Positions 27,170-37,470 of a stretch of DNA of 64,000 nt are shown one piece after another (position 1 is the stretch's first letter; each line of letters begins with the position of its first letter). The notes under the pieces are model-generated. The model was given only the letters and a program-made list of their open reading frames with translations, was not told the origin of the DNA and did no database searches. This stretch comes from Timaviella obliquedivisa GSE-PSE-MK23-08B. Its GTDB lineage: Bacteria; Cyanobacteriota; Cyanobacteriia; Elainellales; Elainellaceae. Location: assembly GCA_019358855.1 (NCBI GenBank), contig JAHHII010000003.1, positions 372,001 through 436,000 on the forward strand. The letters are read 5' to 3'. Made by a program: the position numbers and the translations under genes.

Positions 27170-27886
27170 CAGGATAAATTCGCGATGTTTTTTAATTGCT
27201 GAGTCAATAGCTGCTCAAACCTGGGCGATCGCAAACCCCTCAATGGACGAAAGCTCAAAGTGTCACAAAGCGTAGCGGCAAATCATTCCAAATTCATTGG
27301 TTGTTCCTTGAGCCAGCAACCCATGGCGCTAGCAAAGACCAGACACTTCTTGAAAGTGGCAACTTGCTTCCATGGAAACGAAGAGAAGACCAGTAATTTG
27401 ATTAAGTAAGGGACAGAGATTTCAACTGAACTTTATTCTGTTCTATGTCCAAATTCTTATTCTTGAATGATGACAGGCAGGGAGTTAAGTTAACCACGCT
27501 ACTGTGTAGCACAAAGCACGAGTGCGTCTTATCTATAAATTATTCATTCCTTTATAGGAATCTTTGGGTGCTTCACAAGTTCCTCAACCTGATTTTCTAA
27601 TTTGAATGTTTAATTAAGCGTATAAGGTTTATCTCGGCAGTCGTTCTTTCCAAAGCTCAGTCTTCTCTAAATTCGACTCTAGTTTGATTAGATATCTGTA
27701 GGTTCTAGGTCATAAGAAACATGGTTTTGCCTTCACCTTGGGCAAAAATCCTTCTACCGAATGATCTAATTGTTTTCAGTCATTTTGTAAAATAAAATAC
27801 AAGATGACAGTACGATACTCGATCATATAAATCAGGGTTTCTCGACGCAGCGTAATAAGAGAAAATACTTAACCAGAGACAGCATT
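27170..27886. other. 717 bp gene-poor region
   Basis: No ORF with recognisable content on either strand and no tRNA-like fold. Minor structure: TTTTGCC (27725-27731) pairs with GGCAAAA (27741-27747). The last 120 bp are AT-rich and probably hold the promoter of the following gene. The region may be decayed sequence or may encode an untranslated RNA; the sequence alone does not decide. Confidence 0.4.
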
Positions 27887-28819
27887 ATGAAATATAAATT
27901 TAGTGGCGTTCCCCTTACTCATCATGATTCTGCTCAGCAGATTCATTCACAGAGAGCCTTTTTAGCTTTAACTGCCTTGGCTGCCGCCACCGGTTTAGGA
28001 ATTCTTTGGAACGTTCCTCGCACTAGTCAAAACGAGGTCGAAACGTTGCAGCCCGCTCTAGGTGCCGTTAGTGCGATCGCCAAAAACTTTAACCAATCAC
28101 AAATTAAGCCCTTAGAGGCTGCTGTTCCTGGCGGTTGGAAAACCAATCAGATTGCTGCTGGAGTTGTGGCATATTCGGTGCCTGCCGAAGAAGTTGAAAC
28201 TATTGCAGACCCAGTCGCCCCAAGTGCAAGCGCTGGTTCAACGTTAGATGGAACTCGCTTCCCTTATGTGTCTGAAGTCCGTGGGTCTGACTTGCTGGCA
28301 AACCCGATCGCGCCAGGTATTTATCAATGGACAAATACTTGGGAAGGAGAAGGATATAGCCGGGAGTATGATCGCCAAGGTCAGTTAGTTGCAGAACGAG
28401 AAGGTGGAGTCGATATCAACGTTACTTTTACTTACAACTCGAACGTTAAAGATCCTACAAAACCCAACTTAACGATCAAGGTTCAGAACAATCAAGATAA
28501 AACAGGACAACTCACTAATTTGTCAGCTTTTCTGAACGATCCGGAGACAGGGGCTGCGATCGATCGACAAGACTTTGCACAACTTCCCCCCACCTATGAT
28601 GTGACTGCTACGCGGAATGGTGGGTTTGGTGGAACAGAGATCAAAACTTTAGACCCATTAGGAACAGTAACTTTTGCCTATCGGGTTTCTTTAGATGAAC
28701 TCAATCGGCAACCGATTAAGCTGCAAGGTATTAACCGTTACTTTAATGAACGCTTGCAAGAAATTGCTAGCCTCGAAGCGCAGGGTTGGATCGTCAAAGA
28801 GGTGCCAGCGGCTCGGTAA
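27887..28819 (+). CDS. Hypothetical single-span membrane protein
   Basis: 310 residues, family not recognised. A hydrophobic segment at about residues 25-45 (AFLALTALAAATGLGILW) would anchor it in the membrane with most of the protein outside. A middle low-complexity part (PVAPSASAGSTLDGT) precedes a beta-rich domain with YSREYDRQGQLVAEREGGVD, then LTIKVQNNQDKTGQL and VTFAYRVSLDELNRQP, perhaps an immunoglobulin-like or carrier fold. The gene stands alone between two gene-poor stretches. Confidence 0.65.
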   Translation: MKYKFSGVPLTHHDSAQQIHSQRAFLALTALAAATGLGILWNVPRTSQNEVETLQPALGAVSAIAKNFNQSQIKPLEAAVPGGWKTNQIAAGVVAYSVPAEEVETIADPVAPSASAGSTLDGTRFPYVSEVRGSDLLANPIAPGIYQWTNTWEGEGYSREYDRQGQLVAEREGGVDINVTFTYNSNVKDPTKPNLTIKVQNNQDKTGQLTNLSAFLNDPETGAAIDRQDFAQLPPTYDVTATRNGGFGGTEIKTLDPLGTVTFAYRVSLDELNRQPIKLQGINRYFNERLQEIASLEAQGWIVKEVPAAR

Positions 28820-29050
28820 GGATAACAGCTTGCTCTAGGGGCGCATGTTTTTATCCTCACCTTAATCCCTTTTGCCTAAGTGAGGCTGTTAACTGAGTAG
28901 GCAACGTTGTGAGCCTGCAAGACCTTTGGAGGAAAGAGCAATCCTATCCTAGCTTGAGAACCCGGTCTAAGGAGTGCATGATCGCCAGGTTTGGGTTATC
29001 CTTGCATAGCCAGAGCAAGGTATGATACCTCTAGTGAATCAGAAAAAACA

Positions 29051-29896
29051 ATGGTAGAACGTCCAATTAAGAAGTCTGAGCGTCCAGCTAAAGACACTCC
29101 AGCTAAAGACACCGAAACAGACAGCCTTGATATTTCCCAGCCTTCTGGGGAGCGGAGTTCTCCTCCTCCTCCAACTCGAAATAAAGACCGTGACAGCGAT
29201 CGCGATAAAGACCGCGACAAAGACCGGGATCGCGATCGCTCTAAAGGTAAAAGAGATTCTAGAGATAAAAGTGAGCCTCGGTTCGCTGGCAATCCTGCAC
29301 TCATGCGTGGTCCTAAGCCTGCTAAAGCAAAGCCACCCGTTGAAGAAATTCCGCCTGAAGAAATTGTTGAAGAAATTGTTGAAGAGGAAACTGACGTTCC
29401 TGTGGAAGCCCCTGTAGCAGCAACAGTTGAGGCTTCAGTAGAAGCGATCGCTGAACCTCCGGTGCGAGTGCCAAGCGAGCCTCCAATCGAAATTCCTGCT
29501 GATGTACCGATTGAACCTCCAGTAGAAATTCCTGCCGTAGTGCCAACTGAGCCTCCAATTAACATTCCTGCTGAGCCACCTATTGAAGTGCCAGATGCGC
29601 CTCCGCTGGAGATTCCTGCCGAAGTGCCTGCTGAGCCTCCTACCGAAGTTCCAGATGAGCCTCTAATTGAGGTACCCACAGAGCCTCCTACCGAGATTCC
29701 TCCTGCTGACATACCTGTCGATGTGCCTGCTGAATCTCCTACCGAGATTCCCACTGAGCCTCTTATTGAAGTGCCCGCCGAAACTCCCATTGAGGTTCCT
29801 ACTGAAGCACCAGATGCACCTCCTGGTGAGGTGCCTGCTCAAGTTCCAGTAGAAGCAGTAACCGAAGCAGTGCCTGAAAAGCCATCTGAAGCATGA
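29051..29896 (+). CDS. Low-complexity charged and Pro-Glu-rich protein
   Basis: 281 residues, almost wholly disordered. The N-terminus MVERPIKKSERPAKD recurs in cyanobacterial hypothetical proteins. Next comes an Asp-Arg/Lys-Asp run (DRDKDRDKDRDRDR), then a basic patch, then some 170 residues of near-repeats of the form I-E-V/I-P-A/T-E-P-P. I chose the ATG at 29051, since the upstream in-frame extension (from 28991) lies in a promoter-like region and has no family-like sequence. The long repeat favours an extended spacer or wall-spanning role like TonB-type Pro-Glu linkers, but no membrane anchor is present. Function unknown. Confidence 0.7.
   Translation: MVERPIKKSERPAKDTPAKDTETDSLDISQPSGERSSPPPPTRNKDRDSDRDKDRDKDRDRDRSKGKRDSRDKSEPRFAGNPALMRGPKPAKAKPPVEEIPPEEIVEEIVEEETDVPVEAPVAATVEASVEAIAEPPVRVPSEPPIEIPADVPIEPPVEIPAVVPTEPPINIPAEPPIEVPDAPPLEIPAEVPAEPPTEVPDEPLIEVPTEPPTEIPPADIPVDVPAESPTEIPTEPLIEVPAETPIEVPTEAPDAPPGEVPAQVPVEAVTEAVPEKPSEA
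29459..29860 (+). repeat. Degenerate tandem repeat encoding (I/V)E(V/I)P(A/T)EPP
   Basis: About 20 imperfect units of roughly 18-24 bp built around GAGCCTCC and GAAGTGCC/GAGATTCC. They encode Glu-Val-Pro and Glu-Pro-Pro steps with synonymous drift, so the array is old rather than freshly expanded. Base composition keeps long shadow frames open on the opposite strand. Confidence 0.7.
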
Positions 29897-30100
29897 ATGA
29901 TCTGCCCCCCGTATCTGCTGAGTAAGCTAGGTGGAGGTCACAAAGCCTAGCAATATTAGAGAAGGTGGGGCTTCAAACTTACTTGAGTCAAAGCACTTTT
30001 TAGTAGTTTGACACCAGCTAACAGACGGTGTAGAAAGAGAGGAAAAGGTTAAATTACTATAAGAATAATTAATAATTTCCTTAGCCCTCAGATTTGCACC

Positions 30101-31348
30101 ATGGTTGAACTGCTTCGTCCCCTCGTGACCTGGATTAATCAACTGGCTGAAGTTCCCCAATCTGAGTGGGACGCTTTGGCAATGCCGCTCAAAACTCCAT
30201 TTTTAGAATGGGAGTGGCTCAACAATATGGAAACCTCTGGTAGTACTAGTCCGAGGACCGGCTGGCTGCCAAACCATCTCACGGTTTGGCGCGACCCTAG
30301 CGGCAACGGCGGAGCCGATCGCCACCTCATTGCAGCAGCACCGCTCTACCTAAAGGGGCATAGCCAAGGCGAGTTTGTCTTTGACCACCAGTGGGCAGAT
30401 TTAGCGAACCGAATGGGCATTGAGTACTACCCCAAAATGCTGGGAATGTCACCGTTCACGCCTGCTGAGGGCTACCGCTTTTTAATTGCGCCCGAAGAAG
30501 ATGAGGACGAAATTACAGCGTTAATGATTGAGGCGATCGATCACTTTTGCATTCAGAACCATATATCAGGCTGCAATTTTCTCTACGTTGATCCTGAGTG
30601 GCGATCGATCATGGAACGCCATGGGTTTAGCTCTTGGATGCACCATAGCTACATTTGGAGCAACCAAAACTTTCAGGGATTTGACGACTATTTGGGCGCG
30701 TTCAACGCCAATCAACGACGTAATATTAAAAGAGAGCGGAAAGCGGTAGAGAAGGCAGGGTTAATTATTAAACCTCTGACAGGCGAACAGCTTTCAACAG
30801 CGCTTTTGTCACGGGTCTATGACTTTTACTGTGATACTTGCGACAAGTTTGGTTGGTGGGGTAGTAAATATCTGACCCGTCGCTTTTTTGAACAGCTTTA
30901 TCCTAACTACAGCCATCGAGTTGTGATGTTTGCAGTATATGATGCAAAAGACACTCAAGATCCAGTGGGCATGTCGTTTTGTTTAACGAAAGATACGAAT
31001 CTTTATGGACGCTACTGGGGAGCATTTCAGGATTTTGAGAATTTGCATTTTGATACGTGCTATTACACCCCTATTGAATGGGCGATCGCGCATAATATTC
31101 AAACTTTTGATCCCGGTGCTGGAGGGCAGCATAAGAAGCGCCGAGGTTTTCCGGCTACTCAAAACTATTCACTCCACCGTTTCTACAACCGCCGCTTTTC
31201 TGAAATTTTGCGCACCTACATGGGTGAAGTCAATATGATGGAGCAACAGAAAATTGAGGCAATGAATGCAAATATACCCTTTAAGCAGGAACAGGAGCAA
31301 GGGAGCGAAGAGAAGGAAGTTGGAGATTTCACAATCTTGGCTGATTGA
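30101..31348 (+). CDS. FemAB-like GNAT acyltransferase (peptidogalycan family)
   Basis: 415-residue member of the FemAB-like peptidogalycan biosynthesis family (formerly DUF482), which has two GNAT folds and is predicted to transfer aminoacyl or acyl groups to cell-envelope or other acceptors. Signatures seen: [16 protein letters not shown] at the N-terminus, [10 protein letters not shown], the central [21 protein letters not shown], and the C-terminal [15 protein letters not shown]. The start ATG at 30101 gives the normal family beginning. The acceptor substrate is not known. Its last codons overlap the integrase fragment at 31345-31348. Confidence 0.85.
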   Translation: MVELLRPLVTWINQLAEVPQSEWDALAMPLKTPFLEWEWLNNMETSGSTSPRTGWLPNHLTVWRDPSGNGGADRHLIAAAPLYLKGHSQGEFVFDHQWADLANRMGIEYYPKMLGMSPFTPAEGYRFLIAPEEDEDEITALMIEAIDHFCIQNHISGCNFLYVDPEWRSIMERHGFSSWMHHSYIWSNQNFQGFDDYLGAFNANQRRNIKRERKAVEKAGLIIKPLTGEQLSTALLSRVYDFYCDTCDKFGWWGSKYLTRRFFEQLYPNYSHRVVMFAVYDAKDTQDPVGMSFCLTKDTNLYGRYWGAFQDFENLHFDTCYYTPIEWAIAHNIQTFDPGAGGQHKKRRGFPATQNYSLHRFYNRRFSEILRTYMGEVNMMEQQKIEAMNANIPFKQEQEQGSEEKEVGDFTILAD

Positions 31349-31626
31349 TGGGCGATCGGACGGGTTCACTCGCTTTTGGCAGTCATCATCTCCATGAAAG
31401 CGGCTTACAGATAGCGATCAAACGGGTCTTCCGCGCTGCCAAAATCGATAAACGGCTCAGTTGCCATACTTGCCGCCACAGCTTTGCGACTCACCTGTTC
31501 GAAAACGGTTATGACATCCGCATAATTCAAGACTTACTGGGGCATAAGGATATCAAAACGACGATGATTTATACGCATGTTTTAAATCGAGGAGGACAGG
31601 GGGTTAAAAGTCTGCTCGATCTTTAA
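31345..31626 (+). pseudogene. C-terminal fragment of an integron-type tyrosine recombinase
   Basis: 93 codons matching the last part of IntI-like integrases: [20 protein letters not shown], then [40 protein letters not shown] and a final GVKSLLDL. The conserved H-x-x-R (HTCR), the LLGH His and the nucleophile Tyr in MIYTHV are intact. The first catalytic Arg and about 230 N-terminal residues are absent, because the frame upstream runs into the FemAB-like gene. It cannot be active alone. The HHLHES and VLNRGG stretches are typical of integron integrases rather than XerC/D. Confidence 0.8.
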
Positions 31627-31748
31627 CAAACTGTTAGCGGACTTTTTCCAGCAAAATCTAGCCCTCTCTGAAAACTTAAAACCCAGTCTGGCTATTACGT
31701 ACGATCGCGCCATAACTTTGCTATCTAGCAAGTCAGCATTAACGTTCA

Positions 31749-33551
31749 TTAAAGCTTCAACACTGCCATAAATGCCTCTTGGGGCACATCCACCGTCCCG
31801 ATCGCCTTCAACCGTTTCTTACCCTTTGCCTGTTTCTGTAACAGTTTCTTCTTGCGGCTAATGTCACCGCCATAGCACTTCGCTAACACATCTTTTCGGA
31901 GCGCCGGGATGTGTTCACTCGCTACGACACGGCTACCGATCGAAGCTTGCAGCGGAATCTTGAACTGATGACGCGGAATCAACTCCTTCAGCTTCTCAAC
32001 CAAGGCTTTGCCTACAAAGTAAGCCTTGTCACGGTGAACAATGGTGGCAAGGGGATCAACAGGCTCACCGTTGATCAGCACATCTAACTTCACCAACGGA
32101 TTCTCGCGGTAGCCAATTAGGTGATATTCCATGCTGGCGTAGCCTCTAGAACGAGACTTCATTTGGTCAAAAAAGTCCGTGACGACTTCAGCCAAAGGCA
32201 GTTCATACATCAATGTGGTTCGCCCCTGGGTGAGGTACTTCATATCTTTGAACACACCCCGCCGACTCTGGCTCAACTCCATCAATGCCCCCACGTAGGC
32301 TTCTGGAGTAATCATATCGACTTGAACATAAGGCTCCTCAATTTTCTCGCGTTGCTGAGGATCGGGGAGGTGGCTAGGGTTATCAATATAAACTTCTTCG
32401 CCGTTAAGCTTAATGACTTTATAGATGACCGAGGGAGCCGTGGTAATCAAATCAAGGTCATATTCTCGCTCTAGCCGCTCTTGAACAATTTCCATGTGCA
32501 GCAATCCTAAAAAGCCGCAGCGGAAGCCAAAACCCATAGCGCTGGAGGTTTCTGGCTCGTAGTGCAAGGAGGCATCGTTAAGACGAAGCTTTTCTAAAGA
32601 CTCTCGTAGATCTTCAAACTGATCGGCATCGGTGGGGAAGAGTCCACAGAAGACCATGGGCTTGGCTTCGGTGTAGCCAGGGAAGGGTTCGGCGGCAGGA
32701 GCGGCGGCGAGGGTGATGGTGTCGCCAACACGGGCATCTTCAACGGACTTGATAGCGGCTGCGAGGTAGCCGACTTCTCCGGCATGAAGGGATTCGACTT
32801 GAATTTGAGTGGGGGCGAGAATGCCGAGTTCGTCGATTTGGTATTCTTTGCCAGAGACCATGAACCGAACGCGATCGCCCTTTTTCACGGTTCCATCCAT
32901 GACTCGAAAATAGACAATTACGCCCCGGTAGGCATCGTAGTAGCTATCAAAAATCAGTGCCCGCAAAGGCTGATCGATCGTATCTTCTGGAGGCGGCACT
33001 TTTTCAACAATCGCTTCTAAAATGTCGCCAATGCCAATTCCCTCCTTTGCCGAGGCAAGAATGGCATCGCTGCAATCTAGCCCAATAATTTCCTCAATTT
33101 CGCCTGTAACGCGATCGGGGTCTGCTCCGGGCAAGTCAATTTTGTTGAGCACCGGAATAATTTCTAAATCGTTCTCTAGCGCCAAATAAACGTTCGCCAG
33201 GGTTTGCGCTTCTACACCCTGAGACGCATCTACCACTAGCAGCGCCCCCTCGCAGGCAGCCAGCGATCGCGATACTTCATAGGAAAAGTCAACGTGTCCC
33301 GGCGTGTCAATCAGGTTCAATACATAATCCTGACCGTCTTTTGCCGTGTAGTTCATGCGGGCGGCTTGCAGCTTAATGGTAATGCCCCGCTCTCGCTCTA
33401 GATCCATATTGTCAAGAAGTTGGGCTTTCATATCGCGATCGCTCACCGTTCCTGTCACTTGGAGCAAACGGTCTGCCAACGTGGATTTGCCATGATCAAT
33501 GTGGGCAATGATGGAAAAGTTGCGAATGCGAGAGACAGGTACGTCAGTCAT
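31749..33551 (-). CDS. lepA: Elongation factor 4
   Basis: Translational GTPase that back-translocates or remodels stalled ribosomes. The 600-residue product has [53 protein letters not shown], and the LepA-specific C-terminal [18 protein letters not shown] followed by [20 protein letters not shown]. Full length for the family. The gene stands alone, divergent from the small RHH-like gene. Confidence 0.97.
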   Translation of the reverse strand: MTDVPVSRIRNFSIIAHIDHGKSTLADRLLQVTGTVSDRDMKAQLLDNMDLERERGITIKLQAARMNYTAKDGQDYVLNLIDTPGHVDFSYEVSRSLAACEGALLVVDASQGVEAQTLANVYLALENDLEIIPVLNKIDLPGADPDRVTGEIEEIIGLDCSDAILASAKEGIGIGDILEAIVEKVPPPEDTIDQPLRALIFDSYYDAYRGVIVYFRVMDGTVKKGDRVRFMVSGKEYQIDELGILAPTQIQVESLHAGEVGYLAAAIKSVEDARVGDTITLAAAPAAEPFPGYTEAKPMVFCGLFPTDADQFEDLRESLEKLRLNDASLHYEPETSSAMGFGFRCGFLGLLHMEIVQERLEREYDLDLITTAPSVIYKVIKLNGEEVYIDNPSHLPDPQQREKIEEPYVQVDMITPEAYVGALMELSQSRRGVFKDMKYLTQGRTTLMYELPLAEVVTDFFDQMKSRSRGYASMEYHLIGYRENPLVKLDVLINGEPVDPLATIVHRDKAYFVGKALVEKLKELIPRHQFKIPLQASIGSRVVASEHIPALRKDVLAKCYGGDISRKKKLLQKQAKGKKRLKAIGTVDVPQEAFMAVLKL

Positions 33552-33803
33552 ATGAAGAAGAACTCAGGAAGGTAGGAACGAAATGCCTTAACTTATTTTA
33601 ATGCTTAAATTTTAATGCTTAAGTAGAGGGTGGACTTGTCTGTAACCTGATTTGGAGATATGAACAATTCGAAGCGAAGTTCCCCTGTTGTTGAGCGCAC
33701 GTCGTAAAATGCAGTGTATCAGGTGATTATACCCACGGTGTATCCTTAACACGTTATATCTTTAACCTTGCACCCTATTGTGACTCAAGGATTTCAGCAT
33801 ACT

Positions 33804-34031
33804 ATGAATGACCCGATCGTTGGTTCCAAGCCGCCATCTGGCAAAGTTGATCTCTCTGTTCAAATTGATGCTGAGTTGCTTGAGCAACTCAGCCATTTAA
33901 CTAACGACCCCAGTAAAGTTATTGAAGTTGCGGTTCGGCAGTGGCTGAGCGGCAGCCGTAGAGATGATGAAGTGACTCGAACTGTCTACCGGAATCCACC
34001 TGTTCCGCCTAAAGGGGAATGGAACGATTAA
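33804..34031 (+). CDS. Small ribbon-helix-helix-like protein
   Basis: 75 residues. After MNDPIVGSKPPSG the segment VDLSVQIDAELLEQLSHLT, then NDPSKVIEVAVRQWLSG has the strand-helix-helix pattern of CopG/ribbon-helix-helix DNA-binding domains. The C-terminus VYRNPPVPPKGEWND is conserved-looking. Such proteins can be antitoxins, but no toxin gene follows (131 bp to the next kinase), so a stand-alone regulator is as likely. I chose the ATG at 33804; a TTG at 33768 would add 12 residues. Confidence 0.65.
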   Translation: MNDPIVGSKPPSGKVDLSVQIDAELLEQLSHLTNDPSKVIEVAVRQWLSGSRRDDEVTRTVYRNPPVPPKGEWND

Positions 34032-34163
34032 TGGATATCCCTTGTGCTTCATTGTTTTCCAAATGAGCGCTTAGTTAAGGTGGGTAGAAAACGGGTAGGT
34101 GCAAACTTAAATCGGGAACTCTAGGCTTGCCCAACCCTGATTTCAGGCTTTTGCCCGCTGTCT

Positions 34164-36011
34164 ATGCTTCAGTCAACGCCAAAAAGTGTCCCGACCGATC
34201 GCAGTTCTACGCTGATGACTCCGCCTAGCGATATTCCGCTTTCGACTACCCAGCCTACGCCCTTCCCTTCTCAGCAACGCAATGGATGGCGATCGGTTTC
34301 GGATGCGGATTTGGTTTTCACTCAAGATGAGACAGGACGATATCTTTCATTTTGTTGGCGAAATAGCGGGCATAGAATTAATCCAGAGCAAGTGATTGTT
34401 CAGCCGTCGCAGTTTGCCCCCTTAGTTGCCTCTACATACCTGGGGCTTGTGCGACAGGTACTGGATAGCTTAACTCCCACGCGGTTTGAGTATGGGTTTG
34501 TCTATGCCAGTCGGTATTTCATCTTTGACCTGACCCTGAGTCCCATCATTGTGCCCTACGGCTCAGCAACACTTGTGGTAGCGATGGGGCGGTTTCTACG
34601 AATTGTTAGCCGAGAAGAAGCACTGGCATTAGTCAATGCGATCGCCCCTTCAGTTCTGGCTCCACGCTCTAGCCGTTACCGCCAGCAGTTGACTCAGGTG
34701 ATTGGACAAATTCGCCGGAGCCTTAATTTAGAAACAATTTGGCAACAAGCTGTAGAAGGCTTAGGCGAAGCGCTAAATGTTAGCCGTTGTTTAATCTGTC
34801 CCTACAAGCCTTCAAGCCAGAGTTTGAAGGTCGTTGCAGAGTATTGCCAGTCGGACTTAGATCCTATGTTAGGGGCAGATCTGAAGATTGAAGACAGGCT
34901 GTATTTAGATCAAGCGCTCTCGACGCTAGAGCCGGTCACGTTTAACTTGACAGAGGGTGCCCCGCACTCGGTTTTGGCGCTCGCTACTCCTTACAAAGAC
35001 CAACCCAATGGCTTAATCATTCTCTATCAATTCAATTGCGATCAATTTAATCAAGCCTCACCCTGGAGCGATATTGACCTTGATCTCTTGAAGGAAATTG
35101 CTGACCAAGTGGGTACCGGAGTTGCCCACGCTACCTTGCTTGAAGAAAGCCGAAACTTAGCGGCTGAACTTCAACGCGCCAACGAAAGCCTCATGGAGCG
35201 CCACCGAGAAATTGAGGAAGCCCGACAGCAAGCTGAAGCAGCATCTCGTCTCAAAAGCGAGTTTCTAGCAAATACCTCTCACGAACTGCGCACGCCTCTC
35301 AATGGTGTGATTGGCTTCCTGAAGCTCATCATGGACGGCATGGCAGATGATCCTGAAGAACAGAGCCAGTTTATTGAAGAGGCGCATCGTTCAGCCATTC
35401 ATTTGTTGAGCATCATCAACGACATTTTAGATGTCGCCAAAATTGAAGCAGGGAAGATGCAGCTTGATCTCAATCCTATTCAACTAGACGACCTATTGGG
35501 CGATGTCGAGAACTTCATTCGCCCCCAATCGCAGCAAAAGTCTTTAAGCCTAGAAATCCTCACGCCTGCAACCCGTGATGAGGTGGTGGTGTTGGGCAAC
35601 TACCAACGGCTATTACAGGTGATGTTGAACCTGCTGAGCAACGCCGTCAAGTTCACCCACGAAGGCGGAATTACCATTACTGCCGAAGTGCTGCCTGACA
35701 AAATTTTGGTGCAAAACCAGGAGAAGCCAGGTAGCGTCAAAATTAGCGTGGCGGATACGGGCATTGGCGTTTCTTTGGAAAAACAAGACAAATTGTTTCA
35801 GTCTTTTAGCCAGGTGGATGGATCACGGACTCGTCAATATGGAGGTACGGGCTTGGGCTTGGCGATTTCTCAAAAGCTGGTGGAAGCGATGGGTGGAGTT
35901 GTTAACTTTTACAGCATGGGTGAAGGGTTAGGCTCAACTGTCACCTTCACCGTGCCGCTCTATCAAGACCCGGTCATGATTAGCGCTGATTCGTCTGAAT
36001 TGTTGCTTTAG
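34164..36011 (+). CDS. PAS/GAF sensor histidine kinase
   Basis: 615-residue soluble kinase. An N-terminal PAS-like domain (about 45-160, VFTQDETGRYLSFCWRNSG) is followed by a GAF domain (about 185-325, SLNLETIWQQAVEGLGEALN to EIADQVGTGVAHATLLEES) and a coiled coil (residues 330-360). HisKA follows with phospho-acceptor His373 in ANTSHELRTPLNG. HATPase has LLSNAVKFTHEGGI, VADTGIG and GGTGLGLAI. No receiver and no neighbouring regulator, so an orphan sensor. Its stop overlaps the convergent PPC gene by 4 bp. Confidence 0.92.
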   Translation: MLQSTPKSVPTDRSSTLMTPPSDIPLSTTQPTPFPSQQRNGWRSVSDADLVFTQDETGRYLSFCWRNSGHRINPEQVIVQPSQFAPLVASTYLGLVRQVLDSLTPTRFEYGFVYASRYFIFDLTLSPIIVPYGSATLVVAMGRFLRIVSREEALALVNAIAPSVLAPRSSRYRQQLTQVIGQIRRSLNLETIWQQAVEGLGEALNVSRCLICPYKPSSQSLKVVAEYCQSDLDPMLGADLKIEDRLYLDQALSTLEPVTFNLTEGAPHSVLALATPYKDQPNGLIILYQFNCDQFNQASPWSDIDLDLLKEIADQVGTGVAHATLLEESRNLAAELQRANESLMERHREIEEARQQAEAASRLKSEFLANTSHELRTPLNGVIGFLKLIMDGMADDPEEQSQFIEEAHRSAIHLLSIINDILDVAKIEAGKMQLDLNPIQLDDLLGDVENFIRPQSQQKSLSLEILTPATRDEVVVLGNYQRLLQVMLNLLSNAVKFTHEGGITITAEVLPDKILVQNQEKPGSVKISVADTGIGVSLEKQDKLFQSFSQVDGSRTRQYGGTGLGLAISQKLVEAMGGVVNFYSMGEGLGSTVTFTVPLYQDPVMISADSSELLL

Positions 36012-36850
36012 AGAGGGGTGACTTCAGATCGCTCAAGCCTAAAGCTGTAATCTTCGTTGCGACCCACTTTGCTTTGAATCACAAAGGCATAGGTGCCCGC
36101 TCCCAAAGTAGAAGCGAGTAGCCTCTCATCATCGCCAGGTCTAATATTGGCAAACAGAAAGTTACCGCTACTTCTGACGGTTTCTCCACTAGCATTGAGC
36201 AGTCGGAAGGCAATGTCATCGTTGCCATTGTTAGATAGCTCTGCTAAAAGGCGACTGGTGCGATCGACTGTAAAACGGTAGGAATCTACATCGCGATCGC
36301 CGCCTACAGACCCAGATTCACGATAAGTTCGCCCGGACTGCAACCGACCCAAATTTTCCGTTTCTCCTAAATTGGTACCTGAACCTATTCCACCAAACCC
36401 TGAGCCGATTGAAGAAGAGGCAGTGAGATTAAACTCGTAATCCTGTTTGCTGCCCTTAGCGCTTCCTAAACGAACGTAGTATGTTCCGGCAGGTAGGCTG
36501 GCTCTAATTTGTTTTGTTGCCCCAGGTTGAATGTTCCTGAACAAAAATTTGCCGTTGCTGCCTTGAATAGTGTTGCCGCGGCCATCGAGAATGGTCATGG
36601 CGATCGGGCTTTTATCTTTATCTTCGTTCTCTATTTTGGCGGTGATAGAGGTCGTCCTGTCTAATTTAAAGCGGAAGAAGTCGAGATCTTTCTTTCCTAC
36701 TTCCCCCGAACGAGAATAGCTGCGACTCAGCGTACCAATATCTTTTGCTTTTTCAATGGAGTCGCCTACGTCGCGGCTGAACAGACCTGCACGGATAGAT
36801 CTAAGCGGATTTGTTCTTAACGTCTGAGTTATTTTAGAAGTCGGTAGCAT
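36008..36850 (-). CDS. Protein with two pre-peptidase C-terminal (PPC) domains
   Basis: 280 residues comprising two PPC-like beta-sandwiches in tandem. The first, about 40-145, has DFFRFKLDRTTSITAKI to GTYYVRLG. The second, about 165-275, has DVDSYRFTVDRTSRLLAEL to GTYAFVIQS. Each ends with K-x-D-Y-x-F. PPC domains are secreted modules usually fused to proteases or found on cyanobacterial surface proteins; here nothing else is attached. There is no obvious signal peptide, as in other cyanobacterial proteins of this class. Confidence 0.8.
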   Translation of the reverse strand: MLPTSKITQTLRTNPLRSIRAGLFSRDVGDSIEKAKDIGTLSRSYSRSGEVGKKDLDFFRFKLDRTTSITAKIENEDKDKSPIAMTILDGRGNTIQGSNGKFLFRNIQPGATKQIRASLPAGTYYVRLGSAKGSKQDYEFNLTASSSIGSGFGGIGSGTNLGETENLGRLQSGRTYRESGSVGGDRDVDSYRFTVDRTSRLLAELSNNGNDDIAFRLLNASGETVRSSGNFLFANIRPGDDERLLASTLGAGTYAFVIQSKVGRNEDYSFRLERSEVTPL

Positions 36851-37002
36851 GGCTAAGCCTGGGTAAAAAATGAGTTGAACGCGATCGCGGCTAATCTGCC
36901 TTGTCTCTGATTGCAGGAGCTAAAAAATATGGGACGATCGCAATAGCAAAAATGTTCCCAAACACTTAATTTTCTTAACTGTAACGAGATTCAACATTCC
37001 CC

Positions 37003-37419
37003 ATGGCTCACTATCAACAGCTTATTAAGGTTCAAACTCAAGGGAAATCCTTGCAAAAAGTGACGACTAAAGTTGCGGCGATCGTGGCAGAGTCGGGCAT
37101 TCAAACAGGGCTATGTAGCTTGTTTCTACGGCATACTTCCGCCAGCCTGATTATTCAAGAGAATGCCGATCCTGATGTGCTGCTAGACTTGGCACACTTT
37201 TTGGCGAAGCTGGTGCCAGAGGGCGATTGCTACATCCACAGCACCGAAGGAGGGGATGATATGCCCGCTCACATTCGCACCGTATTAACTCATACCTCAG
37301 AGCAAATCCCGATCGCCAATGGCAGGCTAGTTTTGGGAACCTGGCAAGGTATTTATCTGTGGGAACATCGCCAGAGAAACCACTTGCGAGAACTTGTCGT
37401 GCACGTGATGGGCGACTAG
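37003..37419 (+). CDS. YjbQ/UPF0047 family protein
   Basis: 138-residue member of the UPF0047 family, annotated elsewhere as secondary thiamine-phosphate synthase enzyme. Visible signatures are GLCSLFLRHTSASLIIQENA, then DPDVLLDL, the HSTEGGDDMPAHIRTVL metal-binding block with conserved His and Asp, and WQGIYLWEHR near the end. It lies 137 bp upstream of hemB on the same strand. Family sure, physiological role not. Confidence 0.9.
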   Translation: MAHYQQLIKVQTQGKSLQKVTTKVAAIVAESGIQTGLCSLFLRHTSASLIIQENADPDVLLDLAHFLAKLVPEGDCYIHSTEGGDDMPAHIRTVLTHTSEQIPIANGRLVLGTWQGIYLWEHRQRNHLRELVVHVMGD

Positions 37420-37470
37420 CACCGAGAAGTTGAGACAGCAAGAGAGTCGGTTTTACAAAAAGTAACAGGA

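Noticed and set aside
28991-29050. Upstream extension of the Pro-Glu repeat protein
   Set aside because: The extension starts at a weak codon, lies in a promoter-like stretch and lacks the family-like MVERPIKK start.
28996-29790. 264-codon minus-strand frame rich in Gly, Ser and Thr
   Set aside because: It is an antisense shadow of the Pro-Glu repeat gene: the repeat composition keeps stops away. No domain or start signal supports it.
31627-31748. attC or cassette array after the integrase fragment
   Set aside because: No pair of complementary core sites (GTTRRRY type) is seen before lepA.
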